Shown here one piece after another: positions 32,261 to 43,473 of a stretch of DNA of 64,000 bases. Each line of letters begins with the position of its first letter. Position 1 is the first letter of the stretch. A model generated the notes under the pieces. It had not been told where the DNA came from. It saw nothing but the letters and a program-made list of their open reading frames with translations, and ran no database searches. Position numbers and translations under genes: made by a program. Source of the DNA: an uncultured Verrucomicrobiota bacterium (GTDB lineage Bacteria > Verrucomicrobiota > Verrucomicrobiia > Opitutales > Intestinicryptomonadaceae); the NCBI GenBank assembly GCA_949293415.1, contig CASFDK010000044.1, positions 62,001 to 126,000 on the forward strand. The letters are read 5' to 3'.

Positions 32261-34111
32261 ATGGCGCGTATAAAACAGTCGTCGATTGAGGACGTACGCG
32301 CACGGGTCAGCCTTGCCGACTTCATCTCGAACTACGTCAATCTGAAGAAAAGCGGTTCGGCTTTGAAGGGGCTAAGTCCCTTCACGCACGAAAAGACGCC
32401 GTCGTTTTTCGTCTATCCCGAAAAAGGCTTCTACTACTGCTTCAGCACGTCGCAGGGGGGCGACCTGTTCAAGTTCGCAATGATTAAGGAAAATCTGAAT
32501 TTTCCGGAAGCCGTCGAATTCATTGCGAAAAAATACGGAATTACGCTCGAATACGAAGCGGGCGGCGGCGGCGTTGCGCCGTCGATGCGCAAGCAGCTTT
32601 TCGACATCCACGAAGACGCGGCGCAATGGTACGCCGAAAGGTTCTTCGACGATACCCCCGAAGCCGCCGAAATCCGCGACTACTGGCTGAACGGGCGCGG
32701 CTTCACTCTCGACGACGCAAAGGAACTGCGCATAGGCTTTGCGCCCGTCGATTCCACGGGTCTTAAACGCCTGCTTGCCTCGAAAAAATATACGCCCGAA
32801 GCGATAGCCGCATCGGGAATATTCTCGGCGCGGGAGGGCGAGCGCAACATACGCAATTTCTACCCGCGCTTTCGAGGCAGAATGATGATTCCAATCTCCG
32901 ACATTCAGGGGCGCGTGATAGCGTTCACCGCCCGCAAGACGCGCTTTACGCCGCAAGTTCCGTCGGAGGAGGGCAAATACGTAAACTCGCGCGACACCGA
33001 AATTTTCAAGAAAAACCTCGTAGTGTTCAATATGGACAAGGCGAAAAACGAGGCGAAGGAAAAGAACTACTGCATAGTCGTCGAGGGACAGCTCGACGCA
33101 ATCAGAATGTACTGCTCGGGGTTCAAAAATACGGTCGCCACACAGGGAACGGCAGCGGGCGCGGAGCACTTCGCGCTGATGAAACGATACGCTAACAAGG
33201 TGGTGCTGCTCTTCGACGGCGATTCGGCGGGGCAGCACGCGGCTCTGCGGGTAATCCCGATATGCTTCAGGGCGGAGCTCGAGCCGTTCGTGGTGGTAAT
33301 CCCCGACGGCGACGACCCCGACTCGTTCATCAAAAAACACGGCGTGGACGCAATGCGCGAGCTCGTCGAAAACAGGCGCAAGACCGCGCTGAGCTTCGCG
33401 GCAAAATACGTTCTTGCCGACACTCCCTCCCCCTCGCCGCAGGACAAGCGTACGGCGATACTCTCGCTTTTCGAGATGGTCGCCGCCTGTCCGTCGCGGG
33501 TTTTGCGCGACGACTACCTGCGCGAAATATCGACTGCCACGATAACAGACTACGAGTCGCTGCTTGCCGACTACTCCCGTTGGTCGAAAGCCTCGCCGCA
33601 GACACGCCCCGATTCCGAAAACATATCGGAACGAAACGGGGAAAATAGCGGTCAAGGAATGTTGACAAACTCGATTTACGACGCTTTAATGGTCGCCCTA
33701 CACTACGAAAATGTGGCGGAGGGGTTGTCGCAAATTCTCATGGAGGAATGGATTCGCGGCGACTCCGTCGAGGCTAGGACGCTCAGAAGGCTGATGGCTC
33801 TCTACCGCGGGGGCGTCGGCTTTTCCGTTGCGGAAATCGACACAAGCTTCGAAAAAAACGACGAAAAAAACCTCATATACAGATTGAGCTCGGAGGAAAA
33901 ATCGACAATCGAAAATCCGGTAAAATACGCCAACGAATGCATCAGAAAAATATACAAAAATTTCTACGCCGAAAGGCTCGAAGCGTTGAACCGCAGACTT
34001 GCGGAATCGGAATCGTCGGAATCGGGCGACACGATGGAAATCCTCAAGCGGATATCCGAACTGCGGCGCGAGTCTAAAACACCGCCCGCGCGAATCGAAG
34101 AGGACGCATAA
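32261..34111 (+). CDS. dnaG: DNA primase with a degenerate zinc-binding domain
   Basis: DnaG makes RNA primers for replication. The 616-residue protein has the N-terminal domain, an RNA polymerase core with FYPRFRGRMMIPISD, and a TOPRIM domain with VVEGQLDAI near residue 273 and LLFDGDSAGQ near 318. In the N-terminal zinc domain the usual CPFHxEKTPSF...CFGC reads SPFTHEKTPSF...CFST: ligands become Ser39, Thr42, Cys60 and Thr63, so only one of four is kept. Hydrophobic and charged positions around them are conserved, so this is not random decay. It starts directly after the lipoprotein stop and is followed by rpoD. Confidence 0.95.
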   Translation: MARIKQSSIEDVRARVSLADFISNYVNLKKSGSALKGLSPFTHEKTPSFFVYPEKGFYYCFSTSQGGDLFKFAMIKENLNFPEAVEFIAKKYGITLEYEAGGGGVAPSMRKQLFDIHEDAAQWYAERFFDDTPEAAEIRDYWLNGRGFTLDDAKELRIGFAPVDSTGLKRLLASKKYTPEAIAASGIFSAREGERNIRNFYPRFRGRMMIPISDIQGRVIAFTARKTRFTPQVPSEEGKYVNSRDTEIFKKNLVVFNMDKAKNEAKEKNYCIVVEGQLDAIRMYCSGFKNTVATQGTAAGAEHFALMKRYANKVVLLFDGDSAGQHAALRVIPICFRAELEPFVVVIPDGDDPDSFIKKHGVDAMRELVENRRKTALSFAAKYVLADTPSPSPQDKRTAILSLFEMVAACPSRVLRDDYLREISTATITDYESLLADYSRWSKASPQTRPDSENISERNGENSGQGMLTNSIYDALMVALHYENVAEGLSQILMEEWIRGDSVEARTLRRLMALYRGGVGFSVAEIDTSFEKNDEKNLIYRLSSEEKSTIENPVKYANECIRKIYKNFYAERLEALNRRLAESESSESGDTMEILKRISELRRESKTPPARIEEDA

Positions 34112-34132
34112 CTTAAAAAAGGAAAATCCAAT

Positions 34133-36053
<1,921 letters not shown>

Positions 36054-36067
<14 letters not shown>

Positions 36068-36494
36068 CAAACATACCGCAACGCACGTTTGGAATTTCCT
36101 GCGTGCGCTGTTTTTTTGCCTGCTCTGCTGCGCGGCGACCGAACCGGCACTTGCGCAGTCGATTCGGCGCGGACTTACGGGACGCGTCGCGCCGTCGCCC
36201 GCGATGCGCCAGTATCTCGAAAACCTTCCGCAGAAGGATATGGATTTCTACGTCGGACGAATCGTCCGCAAAGACGGCGACACGGTTATAGTAAACATAA
36301 TGTCGCCGAGCACCGTTAGGGACAGAGCCCCGATGTACTACGCCTGCGATGTGAAAATGCGCCCGACCGCCATTCTGAAATACGCGAAAATCTCGCACCG
36401 CTCCTGCGCGGCGTTCACCGTGGAAAGCGGCACGGCACTTGTCGGCGATGTCGTGATGGTAAAATATCTCGCCCCCGAAAAGGACGGGAAATAG
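36054..36494 (+). CDS. Small exported protein of unknown function
   Basis: A 146-residue protein whose first 35 residues form a clear signal peptide ([20 protein letters not shown] then Q). The mature part is about 110 residues with beta-rich stretches ([32 protein letters not shown]) that suggest a small barrel or OB-like domain. It overlaps the end of rpoD by 14 bases and is probably cotranscribed. No family recognised. Confidence 0.65.
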
Positions 36495-36558
36495 GCTCGG
36501 CGACCGCACACCCCCGACGGCGCGTGCGAAACACTTCCGCAACCCGCTTTTTTACGCA

Positions 36559-37633
36559 CTACGCGCGAAATTCGGAATAGGACTTCCGCGAGACGGCGGC
36601 GAATTTTTCGAGCTTTGCCGCATTCTCTTCGGTTTCGTTTTTACCGAGAACGATGTCGCGCAAAACACCGCCCTCGGCGGCGACGGCTTTGCCGTGTTCG
36701 GAGAAATAGTGTCCGAATAGGAAATACGCAAAACGCACAAAGCGGTCTTCGCCGAACGCAAACCGCGCGGGTCTGCCGAAATCCCTTTGCGTTTTGTCCA
36801 TATATTCGAACTCCGCAACGGCAACCGATTGGCGTGCGATAATCGCCGCCTTCACGTCTTCGATTGAATTCGACTTCGCAAAAACCACCGTATACGACAA
36901 GCCTTGGTCTTCGATTCTGTGCGCGTCGGAATTGCCGATTACGGGATAATGCAGCCCCTGCGCCCGCAATTCGGCGTAATTGCAGACGGCGCGGGCAATC
37001 GACATATCGACACAACCGTAGGTCATAAACTCGTACACGTTGAAAATCTTCCTGCGGCAAACCTCGGCCCAAATCGACTGGAAGTCTAAACCGCATTCGT
37101 AACAGCGCAGGGCTACCTCCTCGGGTTTGTTTCTGCCGTCCGAACGAGTCGAGTGGATGTGGAAATCACCGAGCAGGGGCACGAGCGAAAGAAGGTAGAT
37201 TTCAAGCGCGTAGACGTGCAGAACCGCAATCGGGCGCGGCATTTTGTGCGCCTCCGTCTCGGGCGGAATTTTCTTTTCGAAAAGACGCATGCAGTAGCTC
37301 TGCTCGCGCCCGAATTTTACTTCAAAGCGCATCGTATTTCCGTCTACCTTGAACGGAATCGGCGTGCCAACAGGCTTGTTGAAAAAATCGCCGTTGACAT
37401 CCGATGCGCCGTCGTCGCCCAAGAAACTCAGAAAACCGCCCTCCACTTTGGCGCGCAGGTTTTCGGGAAATTTTACGATAATCGGATAATTCCTGCCGAC
37501 GGCAAAACCCTCTTTTGCATATCGAACTTTGCAAACGGCGGATTCTTTTCCCCGCATTCGGCGACAGACAACGGCGACAACGCCGCAAAAATTCCGCCCG
37601 CCGCAACCGATTTTATAAACGTTTTCTGTCCAT
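36559..37633 (-). pseudogene. Decayed Tat-exported PHP-domain gene
   Basis: The 3' part is a 332-codon open frame with the PHP start GDFHIHSTRSDG and the later GNSDAH motif, but the roughly 100-150 residues that normally lie between them (including the TDH metal motif) are reduced to about 45, so the metal site is incomplete. Upstream, the N-terminus is split over three frames: MDRK, then TFIKSVAAGGIFAALSPLSV in the next frame, which together look like a Tat signal after loss of one A from an A-run, and a second shift leads into the main frame. I read this as a gene with an internal deletion and two frameshifts. Confidence 0.65.
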
Positions 37634-37742
37634 CGCCGAAAAAATTAAATCCGCGACAAAACCTACGCAAACAAATTAAATCCGTAAAATTCAATCAAAA
37701 ACAACAGGATGCAAGAATGCGCAATTATAATGCAAAATCAGC

Positions 37743-38621
37743 CTATCGTGCGAAAGTCGTCTTGCCATATATCGAAAGCGGCAGGTCGAAACCGTTCTTG
37801 GACGGAAGGACAAGCTCGCCGCATTCGGTTTTCGCGCCCGCGATTTTTCCGAAATACTGTTCGAGCATATTCGCCGCCATTATCGACGATGCCTCAATCG
37901 AATAGAGCGTCATCAGAACGAAGAGGGGCTTTTTTGCGATGATTTTCGAGCACGCGTCGAGAAGTTCGGGCAGCATCCGTTCGAGTTTCCAAAGCTCGTT
38001 TTTCGGCCCCCTGCCGAACGCGGGCGGGTCGAGCACTATGGCCTCGTACGAAGCCCCCCTGCGCTCTTCGCGCTTGGCGAACTTCAGCGCGTCATCTACA
38101 ATCCAGCGAATCGGCGCGGAGTCGAGACCGCTCTCCGACTGGTTCTTGCGCGCCCAATCAACGGAAGGTTTCGACGCGTCTACGTGTGTCGTATAAAAGC
38201 CGCCCTTTGCCGCCGCGAGCGTCGCAGCGCCCGTGTAGCCGAAAAGGTTCAGAAGTTTCGGTTTGCCCTGCCCCTTGAAGCCAGCCGCCGCCTGCGTGAT
38301 ATACTCCCAATGCGGCGACTGTTCGGGAAAAACGCCCAAGTGCTTTGTGCCGTCCATAAACTTGGCGCGGAATTTTACGCCGTTCCAGTCGAGCACGGGG
38401 GCGGAAATTTTTGCGTCGAAACGCCAATGCGAATCTTTGCGGTCGTCGTCGATATGCCGCGCGTGCGCGCGCCGCCAAAGCTCGGGCGCGGACGGACTCC
38501 ACCACGCTTTCGGCTCGCTGCGCACGACAACCGCGTCGCCGAAACGCTCGAGCTTCAGGCGATTTCCGCTGTCGAGCAGTTCGTATTCCGCCCACTCCGA
38601 TTTTAGCACGTCGATATTCAT
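37743..38621 (-). CDS. SAM-dependent methyltransferase, RlmI-like
   Basis: A 292-residue class I methyltransferase of the family that includes rRNA cytosine-5 methyltransferase RlmI. Motif I is LNLFGYTGAATLAAAKGG near residue 130, and the catalytic-type motif is VLDPPAFGRG near 195. The N-terminal PUA domain of RlmI is missing, as in shorter members of this group. Its ATG overlaps the hisA stop (ATGA), so it is translated with hisA. The exact RNA target is not known. Confidence 0.82.
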   Translation of the reverse strand: MNIDVLKSEWAEYELLDSGNRLKLERFGDAVVVRSEPKAWWSPSAPELWRRAHARHIDDDRKDSHWRFDAKISAPVLDWNGVKFRAKFMDGTKHLGVFPEQSPHWEYITQAAAGFKGQGKPKLLNLFGYTGAATLAAAKGGFYTTHVDASKPSVDWARKNQSESGLDSAPIRWIVDDALKFAKREERRGASYEAIVLDPPAFGRGPKNELWKLERMLPELLDACSKIIAKKPLFVLMTLYSIEASSIMAANMLEQYFGKIAGAKTECGELVLPSKNGFDLPLSIYGKTTFAR

Positions 38622-39358
38622 TGCGCCTGCGCAATCTTTATGATTTCCGCAAGATTTACGCGTTTTTCGTAAATCGCCTTGCCTACGATTACCCCTTCGA
38701 GATTGTCGTATTTGAGCGAAAGTTTTTTAAAGCCTTCGATGTCGGCATTCGACGAAACGCCGCCCGAGGCAATCAGCCGCGCCCCCGCGGGAGCGAGCGT
38801 TTGGAGCATTTTCTCCTGAGCCGAGAAGTTCGCGCCCGCGAGCATTCCGTCGGTGTCGATGTCGGTGTAGATAAAAGTTTTCACGCCGCCTTTGGAAAGT
38901 TTTTCCGCAAGCTCGAAAGCCGAAAACTGCGCGACTTCAACCCAGCCTTTGATGGCGACTTTCCCGCCCTTTGCGTCCACGCCGACCGCGATTTTTTCGC
39001 CGTATTTTTCGGCAAGGGCAATGGCGAAATCTGGATTGGTACACGCCTTCGTTCCGATAATCGCGCGCGAGACTCCCGCGTCGAACGCCGCATTTACCGC
39101 GGATTCGTCGCGCATACCGCCGCCGAGCTCCACAAACATTCCCATCGATGCGATTTCCGAAATAACCTTGAGATTTTTCAGCTTTCCCTCGAACGCGCCG
39201 TCGAGGTCTACAACGTGGATTACCTTCGAACCCGCATCGGCAAACGCCTTCGCCGCATCCGCGGGATTTTCGAAATAAACCGTACTGTCCGAAGCCACGC
39301 CCTTGCGCAAGCGCACGCATTTTCCGTCCTTAATATCTACTGCGGGATAAATTTTCAT
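38618..39358 (-). CDS. hisA: Phosphoribosylformimino-5-aminoimidazole carboxamide ribotide isomerase
   Basis: HisA carries out the isomerisation step of histidine biosynthesis. The 246-residue TIM barrel starts with YPAVDIKDGKCVRL and has HVVDLDGAF, VELGGGMRD, GTKACTNPDF and TDIDTDGM, with the two catalytic aspartates (near residue 8 and in TDIDTDG) in place. It overlaps the upstream SUMF1-like gene by ATGA and the downstream methyltransferase gene in the same way. No other his gene is adjacent. Confidence 0.95.
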   Translation of the reverse strand: MKIYPAVDIKDGKCVRLRKGVASDSTVYFENPADAAKAFADAGSKVIHVVDLDGAFEGKLKNLKVISEIASMGMFVELGGGMRDESAVNAAFDAGVSRAIIGTKACTNPDFAIALAEKYGEKIAVGVDAKGGKVAIKGWVEVAQFSAFELAEKLSKGGVKTFIYTDIDTDGMLAGANFSAQEKMLQTLAPAGARLIASGGVSSNADIEGFKKLSLKYDNLEGVIVGKAIYEKRVNLAEIIKIAQAQ

Positions 39359-41067
39359 TTTGAAGCCTTTTTGTCGGGATATTCCACTACGATTCTGAAG
39401 CCGACCATTCGGTTGCGCTGTTTGGGGTCGAATTTCGACATCGGGATGTCGCCGATTGCGTCGGCGGAAGTCTGCGCGCCGCCGCCTATGATGTAGACAA
39501 AATCTGGCAGCGAGACGTTCGGACGCACATATTCGGCAACATTTCCCAGCAAATCGTAATACCCCCTGTCGTTGGATTTCCTCGTGGCGACGGGGTGCGT
39601 CTTGCCCTCGCTGTTCATATTGTTCCACGAAATTTCGTTGATGTCGGCATAGCGCAGCGAACCTATCGCCGTGCGGTACATTTTTTCGGTCGGCAACTTC
39701 GCGTCGTAGCCGAGTAGCCACGACACCCTGCTGCAAAACCTGTTCGCGTCTTCGAGCGTCACGGAATCGACGGGGCGGTTTTTGTCGTTCGTAAAGCGGC
39801 TCGGATTCTCCTGCATAACGAGCGAATAAAGCTCCTGAGTAACTTCGGTGCGCAGCATTTTCACGCCGTCAAAGCCCTCGAGAGAACCGAGCATCGGCTG
39901 TATTGCGTTGCGGATTTTCCCGATGTCGTGCGACATAAAATTGACGTAGCGCATACGCATCAGAATTTCGTCGCCGATGAGCGGACTCTGCGGAAAATTC
40001 TGCATAAAGTGCTCCGTCTTTCTGAGCAGATTCGCCGACGTTTCGGCAACCGCGCCGATGTCGCCCGAACGCAGGCTGGCAAGCAACGCGGCATCCTGCT
40101 CCTTGATTTCCTTTGCGAATTTCCAACTGTAGGTTTCGATTTTCTTGAGCTCGAACGCGCGTACTTTTTCCTCGGAAACGTAGCGGCTTTTCGGATAGAG
40201 CCTGTTGAGTGTGCGCTGATTCTCGGCTGCGTCGGAATAAGACTCGGAAGCGGAGAGAAAGTCCTTTTTCGATTCGGCTTCTTTCGCCGCCTTTTCGAAC
40301 GCGGCGATTTTTTCGGCAAGCCCGCCCGAACGCAGCGAGGCAAGCTCCGACTCCAAGCGCATAAGCCGCGCGAAGTCGGTGTAGACCGATGCGGGGTGTT
40401 CGGCGTGCAGCTGCGATATCGCCTCTATCGTCTTTTCGAAAAGCCCCTTCGCGGCGAGCAAATCCTTCTTCGCCAAAGCCGCCTGCGCCGCCTTCTCAAG
40501 CCCGACGGTTTTTTCGTAGAGCGGGCGCGCCTCGAGCATTTTCACCTGCCTGTCGAACTCGACGCGTTTGCCGATGTTTTTGTATTTCGAAAGGGGATAG
40601 TCGGTATTGATTTTCGACTGCAAGTCGTACGCCTGACGGTAGAGCGTTATGGATTCCGCGAAGTTGCCGTCCTCCTCCGCTTTCGCAGCGTTCTTTTCGA
40701 GCGACTCGATGGTTTCGGCGATGGGCGCGGACTCGATGTTGTGCAGGCGGGTACGCAGCGACATCAAACGGTCGGCGGGTTCGCGGCCGAGGGTTTTTGC
40801 CTTGTCGATGTAGCGTTCCTGAAGTTCGATTGATTTGCGCAAAAGCCCGACAACCTCCTCGGACATAGTGCTTGCGACGGATGCCTGTTCGAACTGCTTT
40901 TCGTATTTTTCCGACTCCTTCAAGAGCTGGTCGCCCTCGAGAGTCGGGTCGATGTAGCTTTCGGTATAATCGACTGCCGCGCCCGGACCAAGCAGAGCCA
41001 TCAAGTAAAAGCCGCCCAAAACCAATGCCGCCAAAAGTAGAAACCAAATGTATTTTAATACGCTCAT
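39355..41067 (-). CDS. Membrane-anchored coiled-coil protein with a C-terminal SUMF1-like domain
   Basis: A 570-residue protein. One N-terminal membrane segment (YIWFLLLAALVLGGFYLMAL) is followed by about 320 residues of helical, repeat-like coiled coil (YEKTVGLEKAAQAALAKKDL and similar), and then a C-terminal formylglycine-generating-enzyme-like domain (NRPVDSVTLEDANRFC, YYDLLGNVAEYVRP, VGFRIVVEY). The RGGSxxC-type catalytic cysteines are not present, so the domain is probably binding rather than oxidising. Its stop overlaps the hisA start. Role unknown. Confidence 0.75.
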   Translation of the reverse strand: MSVLKYIWFLLLAALVLGGFYLMALLGPGAAVDYTESYIDPTLEGDQLLKESEKYEKQFEQASVASTMSEEVVGLLRKSIELQERYIDKAKTLGREPADRLMSLRTRLHNIESAPIAETIESLEKNAAKAEEDGNFAESITLYRQAYDLQSKINTDYPLSKYKNIGKRVEFDRQVKMLEARPLYEKTVGLEKAAQAALAKKDLLAAKGLFEKTIEAISQLHAEHPASVYTDFARLMRLESELASLRSGGLAEKIAAFEKAAKEAESKKDFLSASESYSDAAENQRTLNRLYPKSRYVSEEKVRAFELKKIETYSWKFAKEIKEQDAALLASLRSGDIGAVAETSANLLRKTEHFMQNFPQSPLIGDEILMRMRYVNFMSHDIGKIRNAIQPMLGSLEGFDGVKMLRTEVTQELYSLVMQENPSRFTNDKNRPVDSVTLEDANRFCSRVSWLLGYDAKLPTEKMYRTAIGSLRYADINEISWNNMNSEGKTHPVATRKSNDRGYYDLLGNVAEYVRPNVSLPDFVYIIGGGAQTSADAIGDIPMSKFDPKQRNRMVGFRIVVEYPDKKASK

Positions 41068-41145
41068 AAAATCCCGAGCATTCTGAAGAAACGCCCGCGA
41101 ATGTCAATTTATATAATTTGCGCCGGCGCGAAATTTCGCCGTATG

Positions 41146-41793
41146 CTAACGGATTTTCCCTGCGCGCCGCTGTTGATCGACGCGCCGCTTGAAGTCGTCC
41201 CACCCGTTGCGGTCGAGTATGCGGTGCGGACAGTGTTTGCCCGACCAGTCGCGGTGCATTCGCAGCGCGGATGTCGGCAAGTTGTAGATGTTGAGCAAGT
41301 GCGCAGCCAAAATTACGGCGTTCGCCTCGGCGCGGTCGTACAGTTTTGCGTCGCCGCCATTGCAAAGGCTTCGGCAAATTTCGATGCCGACGCTGTGCAA
41401 ATTGCCCTCTCCCCTGTCGCCGTCGCCCGCGTGCCACGCGTGCATATCGAGCGGAAGAATCTGCACCGCCTCGTTTTCGTCCACCGCAAAATGGAACGAC
41501 ACCGACACGTTGTCGCGCTTTTTGTTGAGCCTGTCGCGCTCGCCGCGCGCCGAAAGATAGCCCGCCGTGTTGTGTATCGTAACCGTCTTTACGCCGTAAA
41601 ACGGCGCGGGCATTGCGCGGCGGCGGTTGTAGGCGTTGTCGTCGAGAAAATCGTACACCACGGGCAATCCGTCGACGACCGACACATACGCCCCCGAGGG
41701 CGCGGCGTACCGCTCCCCCGTACCCGCGCATCCGCACAAAACCGCGGCGGCGGACACGACAAAAATCAGACGAAAAAGTTTTCCGAAATACAT
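41146..41793 (-). CDS. Lipoprotein N-acetylmuramoyl-L-alanine amidase (Amidase_2/PGRP fold)
   Basis: A 215-residue lipoprotein with the lipobox VLCGC (Cys22). The amidase domain has the zinc ligands in TIHNTAGY near residue 75 and HRDWSGKHCPHR near 185, and the SVGIEICRS strand. It cleaves the bond between muramic acid and the peptide stem, as AmiD does. The start is preceded by GGGAGAG, and a perfect 12-bp inverted repeat lies 17 bases upstream of the ATG. Confidence 0.9.
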   Translation of the reverse strand: MYFGKLFRLIFVVSAAAVLCGCAGTGERYAAPSGAYVSVVDGLPVVYDFLDDNAYNRRRAMPAPFYGVKTVTIHNTAGYLSARGERDRLNKKRDNVSVSFHFAVDENEAVQILPLDMHAWHAGDGDRGEGNLHSVGIEICRSLCNGGDAKLYDRAEANAVILAAHLLNIYNLPTSALRMHRDWSGKHCPHRILDRNGWDDFKRRVDQQRRAGKIR

Positions 41794-41810
41794 CGAGCCA
41801 CTCTCCCACC

Positions 41811-41842
41811 GCCGCGGGAAAAGTCAAAGATTTTCCCGCGGC
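41811..41842. promoter_or_regulatory. Perfect 12-bp inverted repeat upstream of the amidase gene
   Basis: GCCGCGGGAAAA and its exact reverse complement TTTTCCCGCGGC are separated by 8 bases. Neither strand has a following T-tract, so it is not a standard terminator. It lies in the divergent interval between the amidase and MocA-like genes, just before the amidase ribosome site. A protein operator or a leader hairpin are both possible. Confidence 0.6.
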
Positions 41843-41974
41843 AAAAATCGGATTTTCGTAAAAGTTTTGCTTGAAAAACAACGCCCCTTTCGGTAGCCAT
41901 TCAGGTCTTGGGGCGGGAACAAAACAGTTTCCGACGCGCGGAAACACCCGCCCGAAAAACCAGAGGAAAAAATT

Positions 41975-43396
41975 ATGATAAATCGCAGAAGCTTTTTGAA
42001 AGGCTCGGCGGCGGCAGGTGCCCTGATGTTCCTGCCCTCCTGCCAGACTTCCAAAGTTAAAAATGCAAACGGCAAACTCAATGTGGCGTTTGTCGGCGTG
42101 GGCGGTCGCGGATACAATGCGGTCGAAAGCCTCGAAAAACATCCCGACATCGTAAACCTCGTCGCGTTCTGCGACGTTCAGGACGACACCCCGCTCAAGC
42201 CGTGGTCGGGCTACAAGAGCGCGATGGTCACCTACAAAAAACATCCCAATGTAAAGCGTTTCCGAGACTACCGCGTAATGCTCGACAAGATGGACAGGGA
42301 AATCGACGCGGTTGTCGTCGCGACACCCGACCATATGCACTACCCCATCGCCGCGTGGGCAATCGCAAAGGGCAAGCACGTCTACTGCGAAAAACCCCTC
42401 ACCCGCACGATTTGGGAAGCCCACGAACTCAAACGCCTCGCAAAGGAAGCGGGCGTAATCACCCAAATGGGCAATCAGGGACACACCAACGAAGGTTGGC
42501 GCGCAATCCGCGAATGGTACAACGCGGGGCTTTTGGGCGAAATCAAAGACATTTATATGTGGACCAACCGCCCGATTTGGCCGCAGGGCGGCTTGAAAAT
42601 GCCCGCAGGCGAAAAAGTGCCCGACAATCTCGACTACAAGGTATGGCTCGGCGTTGCGCCCTACCAGCCCTACTCGTCGAAAGTCCTGCCGTTCAACTGG
42701 CGCGGTCTGCGCAACTACGGCACGGGGGCTGCGGGCGATATGGCTTGCCACTTCTTCGACGTTCCCTACTCGGCTTTCGAACTCGGCGCACCCGTATCGA
42801 TTCAGGGCAAGGCGTCGCCGTTCGACGACTACAGCTGGCCCGCGGCGACAAAGGTCGAGATGACATTCGCAAACAAATGCGGACTCGGCGGCAAAATCAA
42901 CCTGCACTGGTCCGACGCAAAAGTCCGCCCGCAGTCGATTGAAAGAGTCGATCCGTCGTTCCTCGTTCCCGATCCAAAAAACGAATGGCACAACGGCAAC
43001 TGCACGTTCATCGTGGGCACAAAGGAAACGGTACTCACAAACGAATACGGTCTCAACTCGATGATATACCCGCGCGAAAGGATGAGGGAGTTGGCGAAGT
43101 CGAAGGCGTTGCCCGAAAAGACGATTGCGCGTTCCATCGCCCCCGGAAATCCGCACTTGGAATGGGCGAAGAACTGCATCGCGGGCACAATGCCCCCCGG
43201 AAACTTCGACTATGCCGCGCCGTTTACCGAAATGTGCCTGCTTTCGATGATTTCGATAAACTTCCCCGAACAGAAGCTCGAATACGACGCAAAAACGATG
43301 AGCTTCAAGAACTGCAGGGAAGCCGACAAATACATCAGAAGCCTCTACGCATACAACGAGGAATTCCTGCCCTCGAAGCCGTTCTGGTCGTTCTAA
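41975..43396 (+). CDS. Tat-exported Gfo/Idh/MocA family oxidoreductase
   Basis: A 473-residue NAD(P)-dependent dehydrogenase. A Tat signal (NRRSFLKGSAAAGALMFLPS) precedes the Rossmann fold with VAFVGVGGRGYNAVE, followed by VVATPDHMHYPIA and the catalytic-type CEKPLTRT near residue 137. The C-terminal part has the substrate-binding sheet with GTGAAGDMACHFFDVPYSA. Such exported MocA paralogues are common in Verrucomicrobiota and Planctomycetota and usually act on sugars or polyols; the substrate is not known. The ATG follows GAGGAAAAAAT. A terminator follows the gene. Confidence 0.9.
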   Translation: MINRRSFLKGSAAAGALMFLPSCQTSKVKNANGKLNVAFVGVGGRGYNAVESLEKHPDIVNLVAFCDVQDDTPLKPWSGYKSAMVTYKKHPNVKRFRDYRVMLDKMDREIDAVVVATPDHMHYPIAAWAIAKGKHVYCEKPLTRTIWEAHELKRLAKEAGVITQMGNQGHTNEGWRAIREWYNAGLLGEIKDIYMWTNRPIWPQGGLKMPAGEKVPDNLDYKVWLGVAPYQPYSSKVLPFNWRGLRNYGTGAAGDMACHFFDVPYSAFELGAPVSIQGKASPFDDYSWPAATKVEMTFANKCGLGGKINLHWSDAKVRPQSIERVDPSFLVPDPKNEWHNGNCTFIVGTKETVLTNEYGLNSMIYPRERMRELAKSKALPEKTIARSIAPGNPHLEWAKNCIAGTMPPGNFDYAAPFTEMCLLSMISINFPEQKLEYDAKTMSFKNCREADKYIRSLYAYNEEFLPSKPFWSF

Positions 43397-43410
43397 TCGG
43401 CACGGATTTG

Positions 43411-43455
43411 AAAAAACGAAAAGAGGCTGTCGAAAATTCGGCAGTCTCTTTTTTC
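43411..43455. terminator. Bidirectional terminator between the MocA-like and NxGxx-repeat genes
   Basis: AAAAGAGGCTG pairs with CAGTCTCTTTT (one G-T pair) across a 12-base loop, with A- and T-tracts on both sides. Confidence 0.8.
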
Positions 43456-43473
43456 GTGGAGGCAAGGCTTGAA

